Positions 48,082-56,363 of a stretch of DNA of 64,000 bases are shown one piece after another; within the stretch, counting starts at the first letter, position 1, and every line of letters starts with the position of its first letter. The DNA is from Burkholderiales bacterium. GTDB lineage: Bacteria; Pseudomonadota; Gammaproteobacteria; Burkholderiales; Burkholderiaceae_C. Where the stretch lies: positions 186,001 through 250,000 of the forward strand of contig JAGWTR010000006.1 in the NCBI GenBank assembly GCA_028868855.1, in the 5' to 3' direction. The position numbers were made by a program, and so were the translations under genes. Under the pieces are notes generated by a model. The model saw only the letters and a list, made by a program, of their open reading frames with translations, had not been told where the DNA came from and searched no databases.

Positions 48082-48109
48082 AAAACAGGCCCGGTTATAG
48101 CAGGCCTGT
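48082..48109 (-). terminator. Probable terminator between the outer-membrane gene and grxD
   Basis: Read on the minus strand, ACAGGCC and GGCCTGT pair around 11 bases and are followed by TTTT. It would end the upstream gene's transcript; a TATAAC in the loop could be part of a grxD promoter. Confidence 0.5.
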
Positions 48110-48147
48110 CACAAAAAAGGGAAAAATGGGGCTATGTCGGGCGGGGC

Positions 48148-48849
48148 TCAGAAGGCGTAGCGCACCGAGACTTTCACGACAGGGCGTAGGCGCAGGTCGC
48201 GAACCAGCTCAGTGACGCTGGCATCGCCCTGCAATACGCGGGAAATGCGGTCAATGTTGTTGGAATTGACCGTGATGATGCCCAGGTCGGCATTGAAGCG
48301 CCACATGCTGACGTTGCCCGCGGTGGCCAGACTGGCGGTGTAGCCGGCGCCTACATAGGGCAAGGTTCGGTTTTCGCCGTCGAAAGATTCAGCATTGTTG
48401 CCTTGGTACAGGCTCAAGGTGTCCAGGCGTTGCAGGCTGAGATTCAGGCCGCTGGTGCCGACGCTGTCGCCCCAGATCGACCTGGTGACCGAGCCGCGCA
48501 CCAAGCCAGCGGTGGCGCGGAAGCCGCCAGAGAAATAGTAGTCCGACAGGATGTGGGCGCTGCGCAGCGTCAAGCCATTGTTCGGGGACGGCTGGGTCAG
48601 CACATAGGAGTCCTTCAGGGGGTTCACGGGGCGGTCTAGCACCAGGCCGATGCGCCCTTCCCAGTGCGGCCAGAAGGATTGGTCAGCGACGTTCAGGCCA
48701 GTGCCTTGCGCGGGTATCGCGATGGTGCGCATGACATGTTCGGGCAGCGGGACCATTTGCGCCTGGGCCGTCGCCAGCGTCAGGACGCCAGCGACCGTTG
48801 CAGCAAAACGCACGCTTAACAGAGTAGGGCAGTGAGTGGTGCGACGCAT
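48148..48849 (-). CDS. Small outer-membrane beta-barrel-like protein
   Basis: This 233-residue exported protein is not firmly recognised. A signal peptide ends at ATAQA. The mature part has many alternating hydrophobic strands (GRIGLVLD; SDYYFSGGFRATAGLVRG; LPYVGAGYTAS; MWRFNADLGIITV) and finishes with VSVRYAF. The final phenylalanine after alternating residues is the classic signal for outer-membrane insertion. It looks like an eight-stranded barrel of the OmpW/OmpA-barrel size class, conserved mainly among related bacteria. It sits alone between prmC and grxD with its own probable terminator. Function unknown. Confidence 0.75.
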   Translation of the reverse strand: MRRTTHCPTLLSVRFAATVAGVLTLATAQAQMVPLPEHVMRTIAIPAQGTGLNVADQSFWPHWEGRIGLVLDRPVNPLKDSYVLTQPSPNNGLTLRSAHILSDYYFSGGFRATAGLVRGSVTRSIWGDSVGTSGLNLSLQRLDTLSLYQGNNAESFDGENRTLPYVGAGYTASLATAGNVSMWRFNADLGIITVNSNNIDRISRVLQGDASVTELVRDLRLRPVVKVSVRYAF

Positions 48850-48959
48850 GGCGAGCTCCTGTTGACGAATTCATGCTACGCCGCTTTATTTGTTTTGTGC
48901 AGCGGAGATGTGAGCGTTCGTAGCCGCTATTCGTTGGAGGGCTGTGATTTGCTGGCGGT

Positions 48960-49826
48960 TCAGCGCTGAGTTAGGGGGCGGGTTTTCCCGCCCGTGCAGC
49001 GGGCTTGGCCACCGAGATCCTGGCGGGTGCCAATGTGCGTGAAGCCCTGGGCCGCCAGCAGTTGTGCCACCGCCTCGGCCTGGTCCCAGCCATGTTCCAG
49101 CAGCAACCAGCCGCCAGCTTGCAAATGCCTCGCCGCCTGGGCGGTGATGAGGCGGATGTCATCCAGGCCGTCGGGGCCGGATGTGAGTGCTTGCTCCGGC
49201 TCGAAGGCTAGCGCCGGCAGGTGCGGATCACCCTGGGCGATGTAGGGCGGGTTGCTGACGATGAGGTCGAAGCGCTGGCCGTGCACCGGGGTGAACCAGG
49301 ATCCCAGCAGGGTTTGCACGGGCAGTCCCAGGCGCTCGGCGTTACCGTGGGCAACGGCCAGGGCCGCGGCGCTGGCGTCAACGGCCGTGACGTGCGCATG
49401 CGGGCGCCGGTGTTGCAGCGCCAGGGCGATGGCGCCGCTGCCGGTGCCCAGGTCCAGCACCTCGAAGGGCGGCGTCGTGGCGGTGGTGGGGATGCGCTCC
49501 AGGGCCCAGTCGACCAGGGTTTCGGTGTCGGGGCGGGGGATGAGCACGTCGGGCGTGACGCGCAAGCTCAGGCCGTGGAATTCCTTGTCACCCAGCAGGT
49601 AGGCCAACGGTTCGCCCTGGGCGCGGCGCTGCAGCAGTGCGGTGAAGCGCTCGGCCACTTCGATGGGCAGGGCGTCCTGGTCGTGCGAGAGCAGCCAGGC
49701 GCGTGGGCGTTGCAGCAGCGTGCTGAGCAGGATTTGTGCGTCGAGTCGGTCCACCCCGCTTGGTCGGGCCAGCAGCAAGGCCGCAGCCAGGGTGGCGGGC
49801 GGCGTCGTGGCGCTGGGCTCAGACAC
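48960..49826 (-). CDS. prmC: Release factor glutamine methyltransferase PrmC
   Basis: This 288-residue enzyme methylates the glutamine of the GGQ motif in release factors, using SAM. An N-terminal helical domain precedes a Rossmann methyltransferase with [13 protein letters not shown] and the catalytic NPPY in [17 protein letters not shown]. Its GTG start lies inside the end of prfA, overlapping by eight bases, so its synthesis is coupled to its own substrate. Confidence 0.97.
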   Translation of the reverse strand: MSEPSATTPPATLAAALLLARPSGVDRLDAQILLSTLLQRPRAWLLSHDQDALPIEVAERFTALLQRRAQGEPLAYLLGDKEFHGLSLRVTPDVLIPRPDTETLVDWALERIPTTATTPPFEVLDLGTGSGAIALALQHRRPHAHVTAVDASAAALAVAHGNAERLGLPVQTLLGSWFTPVHGQRFDLIVSNPPYIAQGDPHLPALAFEPEQALTSGPDGLDDIRLITAQAARHLQAGGWLLLEHGWDQAEAVAQLLAAQGFTHIGTRQDLGGQARCTGGKTRPLTQR

Positions 49827-50943
49827 CGGTGGCCGCTTCCAGTTCGGCCAGTTGCTCGGCGGCCTGGGCGGTGATCATGGCGGCGATGACGTCGTCCAGG
49901 TCGCCCTCCATGATGGCGGCCAGCTTGTAGAGCGTCAGGTTGATGCGGTGGTCGGTCAGGCGGCCCTGGGGGAAGTTGTAGGTGCGGATGCGGTCCGAGC
50001 GGTCGCCACTGCCCACCAGGCTCTTGCGGTGGGCCGCTTCCTTGGCTTCGCGCGCCAGGCGCTCACGGTCGCGGATGCGCGCGCCCAGCACGGCCAGGGC
50101 CTTGGCCTTGTTGCGGTGCTGGCTGCGGTCGTCCTGGCATTCGGCAACGATGCCGGTCGGGATGTGCGTGACGCGCACGGCCGAGTCGGTCTTGTTGATG
50201 TGCTGGCCACCGGCCCCGCTGGCGCGGTAGGTGTCGATGCGCAGGTCGGCGGGGTTGATGTGGATTTCTTCGGCTTCGTCGGGTTCGGGCAGCACGGCGA
50301 CGGTGCAGGCGCTGGTGTGGATGCGGCCTTGCGTTTCGGTGGCGGGCACGCGCTGCACGCGGTGGCCGCCAGAGTCGAACTTGAGCCGGCCATACACATT
50401 CGAATTCGCGCCTGCGCCTTCGAAGCGCAGCACGATTTCCTTGTAGCCACCCAGGTCGGAGTCGCTGGCCGACATCACCTCGCAACGCCAACCTTGGCGT
50501 TCGGCGTAGCGGGTGTACATGCGGGCCAGGTCGCCAGCGAACAGGGCCGATTCGTCGCCGCCCGTCCCGGCGCGGATTTCAACAAAGGCGTTGCGGGCGT
50601 CGTCCGGGTCCTTGGGCAACAGGGCGGTTTGCAGGTCGGCTTCGATGCGCACCAGGTCGGCGTTGGCCTGGGTGATTTCGTCCTGGGCCATGGCCTGCAT
50701 GTCGGCGTCCACGCCCGACTCGTCGAGCATCTGGCGCGCGCTGTCGCGGTCGGTGCTGCGCCGCGCGTGGCGCCGGGCGAGTTCGCACACACCGCTGACT
50801 TCGGCGTGCTCCCGGGCGAGGTCGCGATAGCGCCGGTTGTCGGCGGCCACGGCAGGGTCGGACAGCGCTGCGTCGAGTTCGCGCAGGCGGCGGGCCAGTC
50901 GTTCCAGGGAGGCGGCCAGCGAAGGCGCCAGACCGGCGCTCAC
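49819..50943 (-). CDS. prfA: Peptide chain release factor 1
   Basis: This 374-residue class-I release factor reads UAA and [23 protein letters not shown] holds the GGQ loop that PrmC modifies, and RVPATE (just before QGRIHTSA) carries the codon-reading region of RF1. At 374 residues it is slightly longer than E. coli RF1 (360). The start is a GTG overlapping the hemA stop by four bases, so hemA, prfA and prmC form one tightly coupled unit. Confidence 0.97.
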   Translation of the reverse strand: MSAGLAPSLAASLERLARRLRELDAALSDPAVAADNRRYRDLAREHAEVSGVCELARRHARRSTDRDSARQMLDESGVDADMQAMAQDEITQANADLVRIEADLQTALLPKDPDDARNAFVEIRAGTGGDESALFAGDLARMYTRYAERQGWRCEVMSASDSDLGGYKEIVLRFEGAGANSNVYGRLKFDSGGHRVQRVPATETQGRIHTSACTVAVLPEPDEAEEIHINPADLRIDTYRASGAGGQHINKTDSAVRVTHIPTGIVAECQDDRSQHRNKAKALAVLGARIRDRERLAREAKEAAHRKSLVGSGDRSDRIRTYNFPQGRLTDHRINLTLYKLAAIMEGDLDDVIAAMITAQAAEQLAELEAATGV

Positions 50944-52301
50944 GCCTGGTCCTCGTCGGATGGGTCGCCGTGGGGCGGTGCTGACAGGCTCGCTGCCTGG
51001 CCCGCCGGCAGCTCTCCGCGCAAGAACAAGCGGGCCAGTGAGGCCACCACCTGCGGCCGCTGTTGCGGGTCGGCGCTGTGCAGTTCAGCCATGGCGCCGT
51101 GCAGCATTTTCTGGGTCAGTCCGCGTGACAGGGCTTCAAGCACGGCTTCGATGTCCTCGCCCTTGGCCAGTTGCTTGCGGGCGCGCGCGATTTCGTGGGC
51201 GCGCCAGGTGTCGGTCTGCGAATGCAGGGCCTGGATCAGGGGCACGGTGGCGCGCTGGTCCAGCCAGTGCACAAAGCCTTGCACGCCTGTTTCAATGATG
51301 GCTTCGGCCTGCGAGACAGCGGCCAGGCGTTTCTCACCCGCGGTCTGGACCAGGGCACTGAGGTCGTCCACCGTGTACAGGTAGACGTCGTCCAGCTGGG
51401 CGACTTCGGGTTCGATGTCGCGCGGCACGGCCAGGTCGACCATGAAGATGGGGCGGCGCTTGCGGGCCTTGAGGGCACGTTCGACCGCACCCAGGCCGAT
51501 GATGGGCAGGGTGCTGGCCGTGCAGGACACAACGATGTCGAACTCGTGCAGGCGTTCGGGCAGATCGGCCAGACGCATGGCCTGCGCGCCCAGGTGATTG
51601 GCGAGTTTTTCGCCACGCTCCAGGGTGCGGTTGGCCACCGCCATGCTGCGTGGATTGCGTCCGGCAAAGTGCGTGGCCGTCAGCTCGATCATCTCGCCGG
51701 CGCCGACGAACAGCACTTTGGTTGTGCCCAGGTCTTCAAACAACTGGCCGGCCAGGCGCACGGACGCGGCGGCCATGCTGATGGAGTGCGCGCCGATTTC
51801 GGTCGAAGTGCGCACTTCCTTGGCGACTGCGAAGGAACGCTGGAACAACTGGTGCAGCGTCGTGCCGAGGGTGCCGGCCGCGTCGGCCTCGCGCACGGCC
51901 TGCTTCATCTGCCCCAGGATCTGGGGCTCGCCCAGCACCATCGAGTCCAGACCGCTGGCGACGCGGAAGGCATGCCGGGCTGCGGCGCCGCCTTCGAGCA
52001 CATAGGTGTGCCTCAGAAGTTCGTCGTGGGCCACGTCGCCGGTGTTGGCCAGCCATTCCAGGGCAGCGCGCTGCAGGGCCGGGGTGCTGCCACTCAGGCC
52101 CCCGATGGCGCAATACAACTCGGTGCGGTTGCAGGTGGACAGCAAGGCCACTTCTGGGGCGGTGCTGGACTGGGGGGCACTGGTCAAACGCCCATGCAAA
52201 GTCTGCAAGGTGGGGACCAATTGGTCGACGGCAAACGCGAACCGACCCCGCAAATCCACGGCGGCGGTTGTATGGTTCAAACCAAGGGTCAGGATGGTCA
52301 T
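50940..52301 (-). CDS. hemA: Glutamyl-tRNA reductase
   Basis: This 453-residue enzyme is the first committed step of tetrapyrrole synthesis in the C5 pathway, reducing Glu-tRNA to glutamate semialdehyde. The catalytic cysteine lies in [26 protein letters not shown] and the NADPH loop [14 protein letters not shown] also fit. The N-terminus [14 protein letters not shown] is typical. No Shine-Dalgarno sequence precedes the ATG, and a TATAAT stands only eight bases upstream, so the message may be leaderless. Confidence 0.97.
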   Translation of the reverse strand: MTILTLGLNHTTAAVDLRGRFAFAVDQLVPTLQTLHGRLTSAPQSSTAPEVALLSTCNRTELYCAIGGLSGSTPALQRAALEWLANTGDVAHDELLRHTYVLEGGAAARHAFRVASGLDSMVLGEPQILGQMKQAVREADAAGTLGTTLHQLFQRSFAVAKEVRTSTEIGAHSISMAAASVRLAGQLFEDLGTTKVLFVGAGEMIELTATHFAGRNPRSMAVANRTLERGEKLANHLGAQAMRLADLPERLHEFDIVVSCTASTLPIIGLGAVERALKARKRRPIFMVDLAVPRDIEPEVAQLDDVYLYTVDDLSALVQTAGEKRLAAVSQAEAIIETGVQGFVHWLDQRATVPLIQALHSQTDTWRAHEIARARKQLAKGEDIEAVLEALSRGLTQKMLHGAMAELHSADPQQRPQVVASLARLFLRGELPAGQAASLSAPPHGDPSDEDQA

Positions 52302-52309
52302 AACCGGGG

Positions 52310-52339
52310 ATTATAAAATCGACGGTTTTTTGCTGTCGC
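52310..52339 (-). promoter_or_regulatory. Promoter for hemA, possibly giving a leaderless mRNA
   Basis: On the minus strand GCGACA and a perfect TATAAT are 18 bases apart. The -10 ends eight bases before the hemA ATG, so initiation would fall at or next to the start codon. Confidence 0.55.
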
Positions 52340-52350
52340 GAAGGCGTTCA

Positions 52351-52620
52351 ATGGGATTGGTCGATGCTCTGATTCATGGCGTGAATTTTTTCATGCCGGC
52401 GCTCGTCATGGCCGTGCTTTTGCCCCTTTTAGCCCGACTGATATGGTGGCGCGCCTTGAAGCCGGTGGGCTTTGCGCGCCAAATGACTTGGGTGGCCGTG
52501 ATCAATGCCTTGGTGTTGATGGCAGGCCTGATGCTGCTGGGACGCGACGGCGCCATGGCCACTTATGCCGCACTGGTGTTGGCTTCCAGCCTGACCGTGT
52601 GGTGGACAGGATTGCGTTGA
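52351..52620 (+). CDS. Small three-helix membrane protein
   Basis: This 89-residue hypothetical protein has three predicted membrane helices: FFMPALVMAVLLPLLARLIW, WVAVINALVLMAGLMLLG and TYAALVLASSLTVWW. A cluster of basic residues follows the first. I do not recognise a named family. AAGG precedes the ATG at 52351. queE begins one base after its stop, so it heads the queE-bioA-bioD operon and its synthesis may influence theirs; a transport role for a queuosine precursor or biotin would be pure speculation. It is divergent from hemA. Confidence 0.8.
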   Translation: MGLVDALIHGVNFFMPALVMAVLLPLLARLIWWRALKPVGFARQMTWVAVINALVLMAGLMLLGRDGAMATYAALVLASSLTVWWTGLR

Positions 52621-52621
52621 A

Positions 52622-53284
52622 ATGAGCTACAGCGTCAAAGAGATGTTCTACACCTTGCAAGGCGAGGGTACACACGCCGGGCGTCCGGCTGTGTTCTGCC
52701 GTTTTGCGGGGTGCAATCTGTGGTCTGGACGTGAGGCCGACCGGGCGCAGGCCGTCTGCCAGTTCTGCGACACCGAATTTGTTGGCACCGACGGGCTGGG
52801 TGGCGGCAAATTCAGCACAGCCGCCGATCTGGCCGCGCGCATTGCCGCTTTCTGGCCAACGGGCGCCGACAGCGCCCAGGAGCGCCGCTTTGTCGTGCTG
52901 ACCGGCGGCGAGCCGCTCCTGCAGGTTGATCCCGCCCTGATTGAGGCCTTGCATGCGCAAGGCTTCATGGTCGCGGTCGAGACCAATGGCACCATCGCCG
53001 CGCCCGCCGGGTTGGACTGGATCTGCGTCAGCCCCAAGGCGGGCTCGACGCTGGTGCAAAAAAGCGGCCACGAACTGAAAGTGGTCGTGCCCCAGGCTGG
53101 ATTCGGCCCGTCCGAATTGAAAGTCCTGGAGGCGCTGGACTTTGCCCAGTGCCGGGTCCAGGCGCTGGACAGCGCCGATGCCCATGCGCGCCGCGTGGCG
53201 ATGGACTGGGCGGTGCAATGGTGCCTGGACAACCCCCGCTGGATGCTCAGCGTGCAGACCCACAAGTCCCTGGGCATCCGCTGA
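52622..53284 (+). CDS. queE: 7-carboxy-7-deazaguanine synthase
   Basis: This 220-residue radical-SAM enzyme contracts a pterin to 7-carboxy-7-deazaguanine on the way to queuosine. The cluster motif is the unusual CX14CX2C (CNLWS... then CQFC), as known from the Burkholderia enzyme, not CX3CX2C. LQGEGTHAGRPAVFCRF and LTGGEPLLQ are further family signs. No queC or queD is adjacent. Its stop overlaps the bioA start (TGATG), an operon of two unrelated pathways. Confidence 0.95.
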   Translation: MSYSVKEMFYTLQGEGTHAGRPAVFCRFAGCNLWSGREADRAQAVCQFCDTEFVGTDGLGGGKFSTAADLAARIAAFWPTGADSAQERRFVVLTGGEPLLQVDPALIEALHAQGFMVAVETNGTIAAPAGLDWICVSPKAGSTLVQKSGHELKVVVPQAGFGPSELKVLEALDFAQCRVQALDSADAHARRVAMDWAVQWCLDNPRWMLSVQTHKSLGIR

Positions 53285-54651
53285 TGGGCGTCACCTTGGC
53301 CGAGCGCAGCCGCCACGCCGTGTGGCACCCGTGCACCCAGATGAAGGGCCTGGACCAGGCGCCACCGCGCGCCATTGTGCGCGGCGAAGGTCCTTGGTTG
53401 ATTGATGAGCAGGGCCACCGCATCCTGGATGCCGTCAGTTCCTGGTGGGTCAATCTGTTTGGCCACGGCTTTGCCCCAATCCGCGAGGCGATCATCGATC
53501 AACTGGGTCAGTTGGACCACATCATGCTGGCCGGCTTGACTCATGCCCCGGTGGTGGAGCTGTCCGAACGCCTGGGCGCCCTGACCGGCCTGGGCCATGC
53601 TTTCTATGCCAGCGACGGCGCCAGCGCCACGGAGATCGCGCTGAAGATGAGCGCGCACAGCTGGCGCAATCGGGGGCGCCCCGGCAAGCACCGTTTCATC
53701 GGCCTGCAAGGCGGCTACCACGGCGAAACCGTCGGCGCCTTGTCGGTCACCGACATCCCACTGTTTCGCGAGGCCTACGCGCCGCTGCTGCGCCTGAGCG
53801 CCACCTTGCCATCGCCCGACCCGCGTCATGCGGCGCCGGGTGTCAGCGTTGAAGCGCACACCACCGCTTGCGTGCAGGCCCTGGCCGACCATTTGGCCGA
53901 GCACCACGAGTCCACCGCCGCCTTGATTCTGGAGCCCCTGGTGCAAGGCGCGGCTGGCATGGGCATGTATGCGCCCGCCTACCTGAGCGCGGCCCGTGCC
54001 TTGTGCGACCACCATCAGGTCCACCTGATCTGCGACGAGATCGCCGTGGGCTTTGGCCGCACCGGCACGATGTTCGCGCACCAGCAGGCCCGGGGGGCCG
54101 ACGGTCAGCCCATTCGTCCCGACTTCATCTGTCTGAGCAAAGGCTTGACGGGCGGCGTGCTGCCCTTGTCGGCGGTGTTGACGACGGATGAGGTCTACGC
54201 GGCATTTTGGGACGACCGCACCACGCATGGTTTCCTGCACTCGCATTCGTACACCGGCAACCCGCTGGCCTGCCGCGCGGCCCTGGCTGTGCTGGACACC
54301 TTTGAGCGCGACGACGTGCTGGCGCGCAACCGTGCCACCGCTGCGCGCCTGTCGGCGCTGGCCGCACCGTTGACGCGGCATCCCCGCGTGAGCAGCCATC
54401 GCCAGATCGGCATGATCTGGGCCTGGGACATCGACACGACCGACCCAACCTTTGCGGCGCGTTTTCACCGCACGGCGCTCGATATGGGGCTGCTGCTGCG
54501 CCCCATCGGTAACTCGCTCTATTTCATGCCGCCCTATGTGCTGACCGAGGCCGACATGCAGCATCTGGTCGATGGCGCGGTGCGCACCCTAGAGCAGGTG
54601 TTGGCGCATGAAGCGGTGTCGTCATCGGCCCGTGCGGAACGCCTGGCGTGA
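53284..54651 (+). CDS. bioA: Adenosylmethionine-8-amino-7-oxononanoate aminotransferase
   Basis: This 455-residue PLP enzyme makes 7,8-diaminopelargonate using SAM as amino donor. VWHPCTQMKG near the start and SSWWVNLFGHG are typical of BioA. GYHGETVGALSV, LICDEIAVGFGRTG and CLSKGLTGG (PLP lysine) mark the class-III aminotransferase core. The start at 53284 overlaps the queE stop; the open frame upstream is not used. bioD follows with a four-base overlap. Confidence 0.96.
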   Translation: MGVTLAERSRHAVWHPCTQMKGLDQAPPRAIVRGEGPWLIDEQGHRILDAVSSWWVNLFGHGFAPIREAIIDQLGQLDHIMLAGLTHAPVVELSERLGALTGLGHAFYASDGASATEIALKMSAHSWRNRGRPGKHRFIGLQGGYHGETVGALSVTDIPLFREAYAPLLRLSATLPSPDPRHAAPGVSVEAHTTACVQALADHLAEHHESTAALILEPLVQGAAGMGMYAPAYLSAARALCDHHQVHLICDEIAVGFGRTGTMFAHQQARGADGQPIRPDFICLSKGLTGGVLPLSAVLTTDEVYAAFWDDRTTHGFLHSHSYTGNPLACRAALAVLDTFERDDVLARNRATAARLSALAAPLTRHPRVSSHRQIGMIWAWDIDTTDPTFAARFHRTALDMGLLLRPIGNSLYFMPPYVLTEADMQHLVDGAVRTLEQVLAHEAVSSSARAERLA

Positions 54652-55337
54652 CGGCTTTTTTTGTCACCGGCACCGACACCGGCGTGGGCAAGACCCGCGT
54701 CAGTTGCGCCTTGCTGCACGCCCTGCGGCGCGAACATGCCCGCGTGATCGGCATGAAACCGGTGGCCGCCGGAACGCAATGGATCGACGGTCAATGGGCC
54801 AATGAAGACGTGCTGGCGCTGCGGGCGGCGTCCAACATTCACGTGCCCGCGCTGTACGACAACCCCTATCTCTTGAATCAGGCGTCCTCGCCCCACATCG
54901 CGGCTCGCAGCGAAGGCGTGGACATCGACATTGAACACATCGCTGCGTGCTTTCATGCGTTGCAGCAGCAGGCTGATGCCGTGGTGGTGGAAGGGGCGGG
55001 GGGCTTCATCGTGCCGCTGTGCGAGGCAACGGGGCACTCAGGCCAATCGGCCACCAGCGCCGACCTGGCCGTGCTGCTGCGGCTGCCCGTGATCCTGGTC
55101 GTGGGAGTGCGCCTGGGCTGCTTGAACCATGCCTTGCTGACGCAGGAGGCGATTCTGGCGAGGGGGCTGACCCTGGCCGGGTGGGTGGCCAACCGCATTG
55201 ACCCGAGCATGCTGGGCGCCGAGGCCAACGTGGAAACCTTGCGCCAGCGCTTGCAGGCGCCCTTGCTGGCCGATTGGGGCTGGGCCCCTGGGGTTGAGTC
55301 TGCAGATCTGGATATTCGACTGCCTTTGAGTCGCTGA
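54648..55337 (+). CDS. bioD: Dethiobiotin synthetase
   Basis: This 229-residue ATP-dependent enzyme closes the ureido ring to give dethiobiotin. The P-loop GTDTGVGKT is at the N-terminus, and MKPVAAG, EGAGGFIVPL and NRIDP complete the family pattern. The GTG start overlaps the bioA stop (GTGA). bioF lies 3.8 kb downstream, and bioB is not in the window. Confidence 0.96.
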   Translation: MTAFFVTGTDTGVGKTRVSCALLHALRREHARVIGMKPVAAGTQWIDGQWANEDVLALRAASNIHVPALYDNPYLLNQASSPHIAARSEGVDIDIEHIAACFHALQQQADAVVVEGAGGFIVPLCEATGHSGQSATSADLAVLLRLPVILVVGVRLGCLNHALLTQEAILARGLTLAGWVANRIDPSMLGAEANVETLRQRLQAPLLADWGWAPGVESADLDIRLPLSR

Positions 55338-55398
55338 GTTCCAGCTGACAGCAGGGTCAAGCCTTTCGCCTCAGGGGCAAGCGTGGCAACATCAAACC

Positions 55399-55689
55399 AT
55401 GAGCCAAACCTTTGGGATGGAAGCACCGAGTGGGCACATCGCGCATCTGCGGCGCGAGCGTGTGCGCTATGTGGTCATCATTGACGCTGACAACTCAGCC
55501 ATCGCGAGGTTGTTGAGCGATGCGCGTCAGCAGGTCGCCGAGTTCGAGGGCGGCGCTCCGGAGGTCGTGCAGATGGTTCAGGGGCTCATTGCGGCCAAGG
55601 TGGCCAATGGGTCGGAGTGGGATGTTGCACTGCAAGGGCACAGCACCCTTGAGCGACTGGCCGCCGACGTCTACACGCTCGATCTTTGA
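55399..55689 (+). CDS. Small hypothetical protein
   Basis: This 96-residue predicted cytoplasmic protein does not belong to a family I recognise. The sequence reads as a compact alpha/beta fold (VRYVVIIDADNSAIARLL; an amphipathic helix over VVQMVQGLIAAKVANG), with acidic overall character. It follows bioD by 61 bases without a clear ribosome binding site, so the start is uncertain; an ATG at 55417 is an alternative. It converges on creA. Confidence 0.6.
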   Translation: MSQTFGMEAPSGHIAHLRRERVRYVVIIDADNSAIARLLSDARQQVAEFEGGAPEVVQMVQGLIAAKVANGSEWDVALQGHSTLERLAADVYTLDL

Positions 55690-55717
55690 CGGGGGCGCTC
55701 TGTGCGCCGGCCAGGCT

Positions 55718-56182
55718 TCACTTCACAGGGATGGGGTGGGCGCGATCCACCGCCACGGCGGTTACGCTGTTCTGAGGCGAGCCCTCAATGACGCGTTCTG
55801 AATACGTCAGGTAGACCAGGGCGTTGCGCTTGGTGTCGACCATGCGGATGATGCGCAGTTTCTTGAAGACCAGGGAAATGCGCTCGCTGAAGACCTCCTC
55901 CTGAAGTGGCAAGGGCTTTGCAATCACGATGGGCCCCACTTGGCGGCACGCGATCGAGGCTTCCGACTTGTCTTCGGCGACACCGAGCACGCCTTTGATG
56001 CCCCCAGTCTTGGCGCGTGAGAGGTAACAAGTCACACCGCTGACCTTGGGGTCGTCATGCGCATCGACCACGATCTTGTGGTCCGGCCCGATGAACTTGA
56101 ACACGGTGTCCACTTCGCCGACGGATTCGGCGTGGACGAGCGATGCGGCGAACACCGCAAGCAAGGGGAGTAGTTTGTTCAT
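55718..56182 (-). CDS. creA: CreA family protein
   Basis: This 154-residue small exported protein has a signal peptide ending in LVHA. The mature sequence follows CreA closely: EVDTVFKFIGPDHKIVVDAH, DDPKVSGVTCYLSRAKTGG, EASIACRQVGP and the C-terminal YLTYSERVIEGSPQNSV. The family is widespread in proteobacteria and its function is unknown. It is divergent from the beta-helix gene across a 181-base regulatory-looking region. I see no creBCD genes. Confidence 0.93.
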   Translation of the reverse strand: MNKLLPLLAVFAASLVHAESVGEVDTVFKFIGPDHKIVVDAHDDPKVSGVTCYLSRAKTGGIKGVLGVAEDKSEASIACRQVGPIVIAKPLPLQEEVFSERISLVFKKLRIIRMVDTKRNALVYLTYSERVIEGSPQNSVTAVAVDRAHPIPVK

Positions 56183-56259
56183 GGGTGGGCGCGCGTTGGG
56201 GTGGGGTAAATGCGTGCCGCTCAGCCTACATCAAGTCATCAGGACGGCTCACCTGATTC

Positions 56260-56293
56260 ACGGGGTAATCCCGTCCCCCCGTTTCTCGGGGGG
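56260..56293. promoter_or_regulatory. Two adjacent inverted repeats before the beta-helix gene
   Basis: ACGGG/CCCGT with centre GTAAT is followed directly by CCCCCCG/CGGGGGG with centre TTTCT. Both centres are five bases long. With no T-tract, this looks more like two protein sites or an RNA element than a terminator. Confidence 0.55.
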
Positions 56294-56303
56294 TGCATGC
56301 GCA

Positions 56304-56318
56304 TGGATCACCCGTTGC
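56304..56318 (+). promoter_or_regulatory. Possible sigma-54 promoter of the beta-helix gene
   Basis: TGGATCACCCGTTGC has GG and GC exactly ten bases apart, as in the TGGCAC-N5-TTGC consensus. It lies about 65 bases before the start codon and just downstream of two inverted repeats. A weaker sigma-70 reading (TTGCCG, then ATTAAT 17 bases on) overlaps it. Confidence 0.4.
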
Positions 56319-56363
56319 CGGATACTCGCGCCACTAAATTAATTTGAAATCAGGAGGAAAACC

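Noticed and set aside
48975-48992. GGGCGGG-TTTT-CCCGCCC hairpin at the end of prmC
   Set aside because: It is a strong stem, but no T-run follows in the direction of transcription and it is inside the coding region, so I did not call a terminator.
52648-54564. A 638-codon frame opposite queE and bioA
   Set aside because: Antisense shadow of two overlapping enzymes with all their catalytic motifs.
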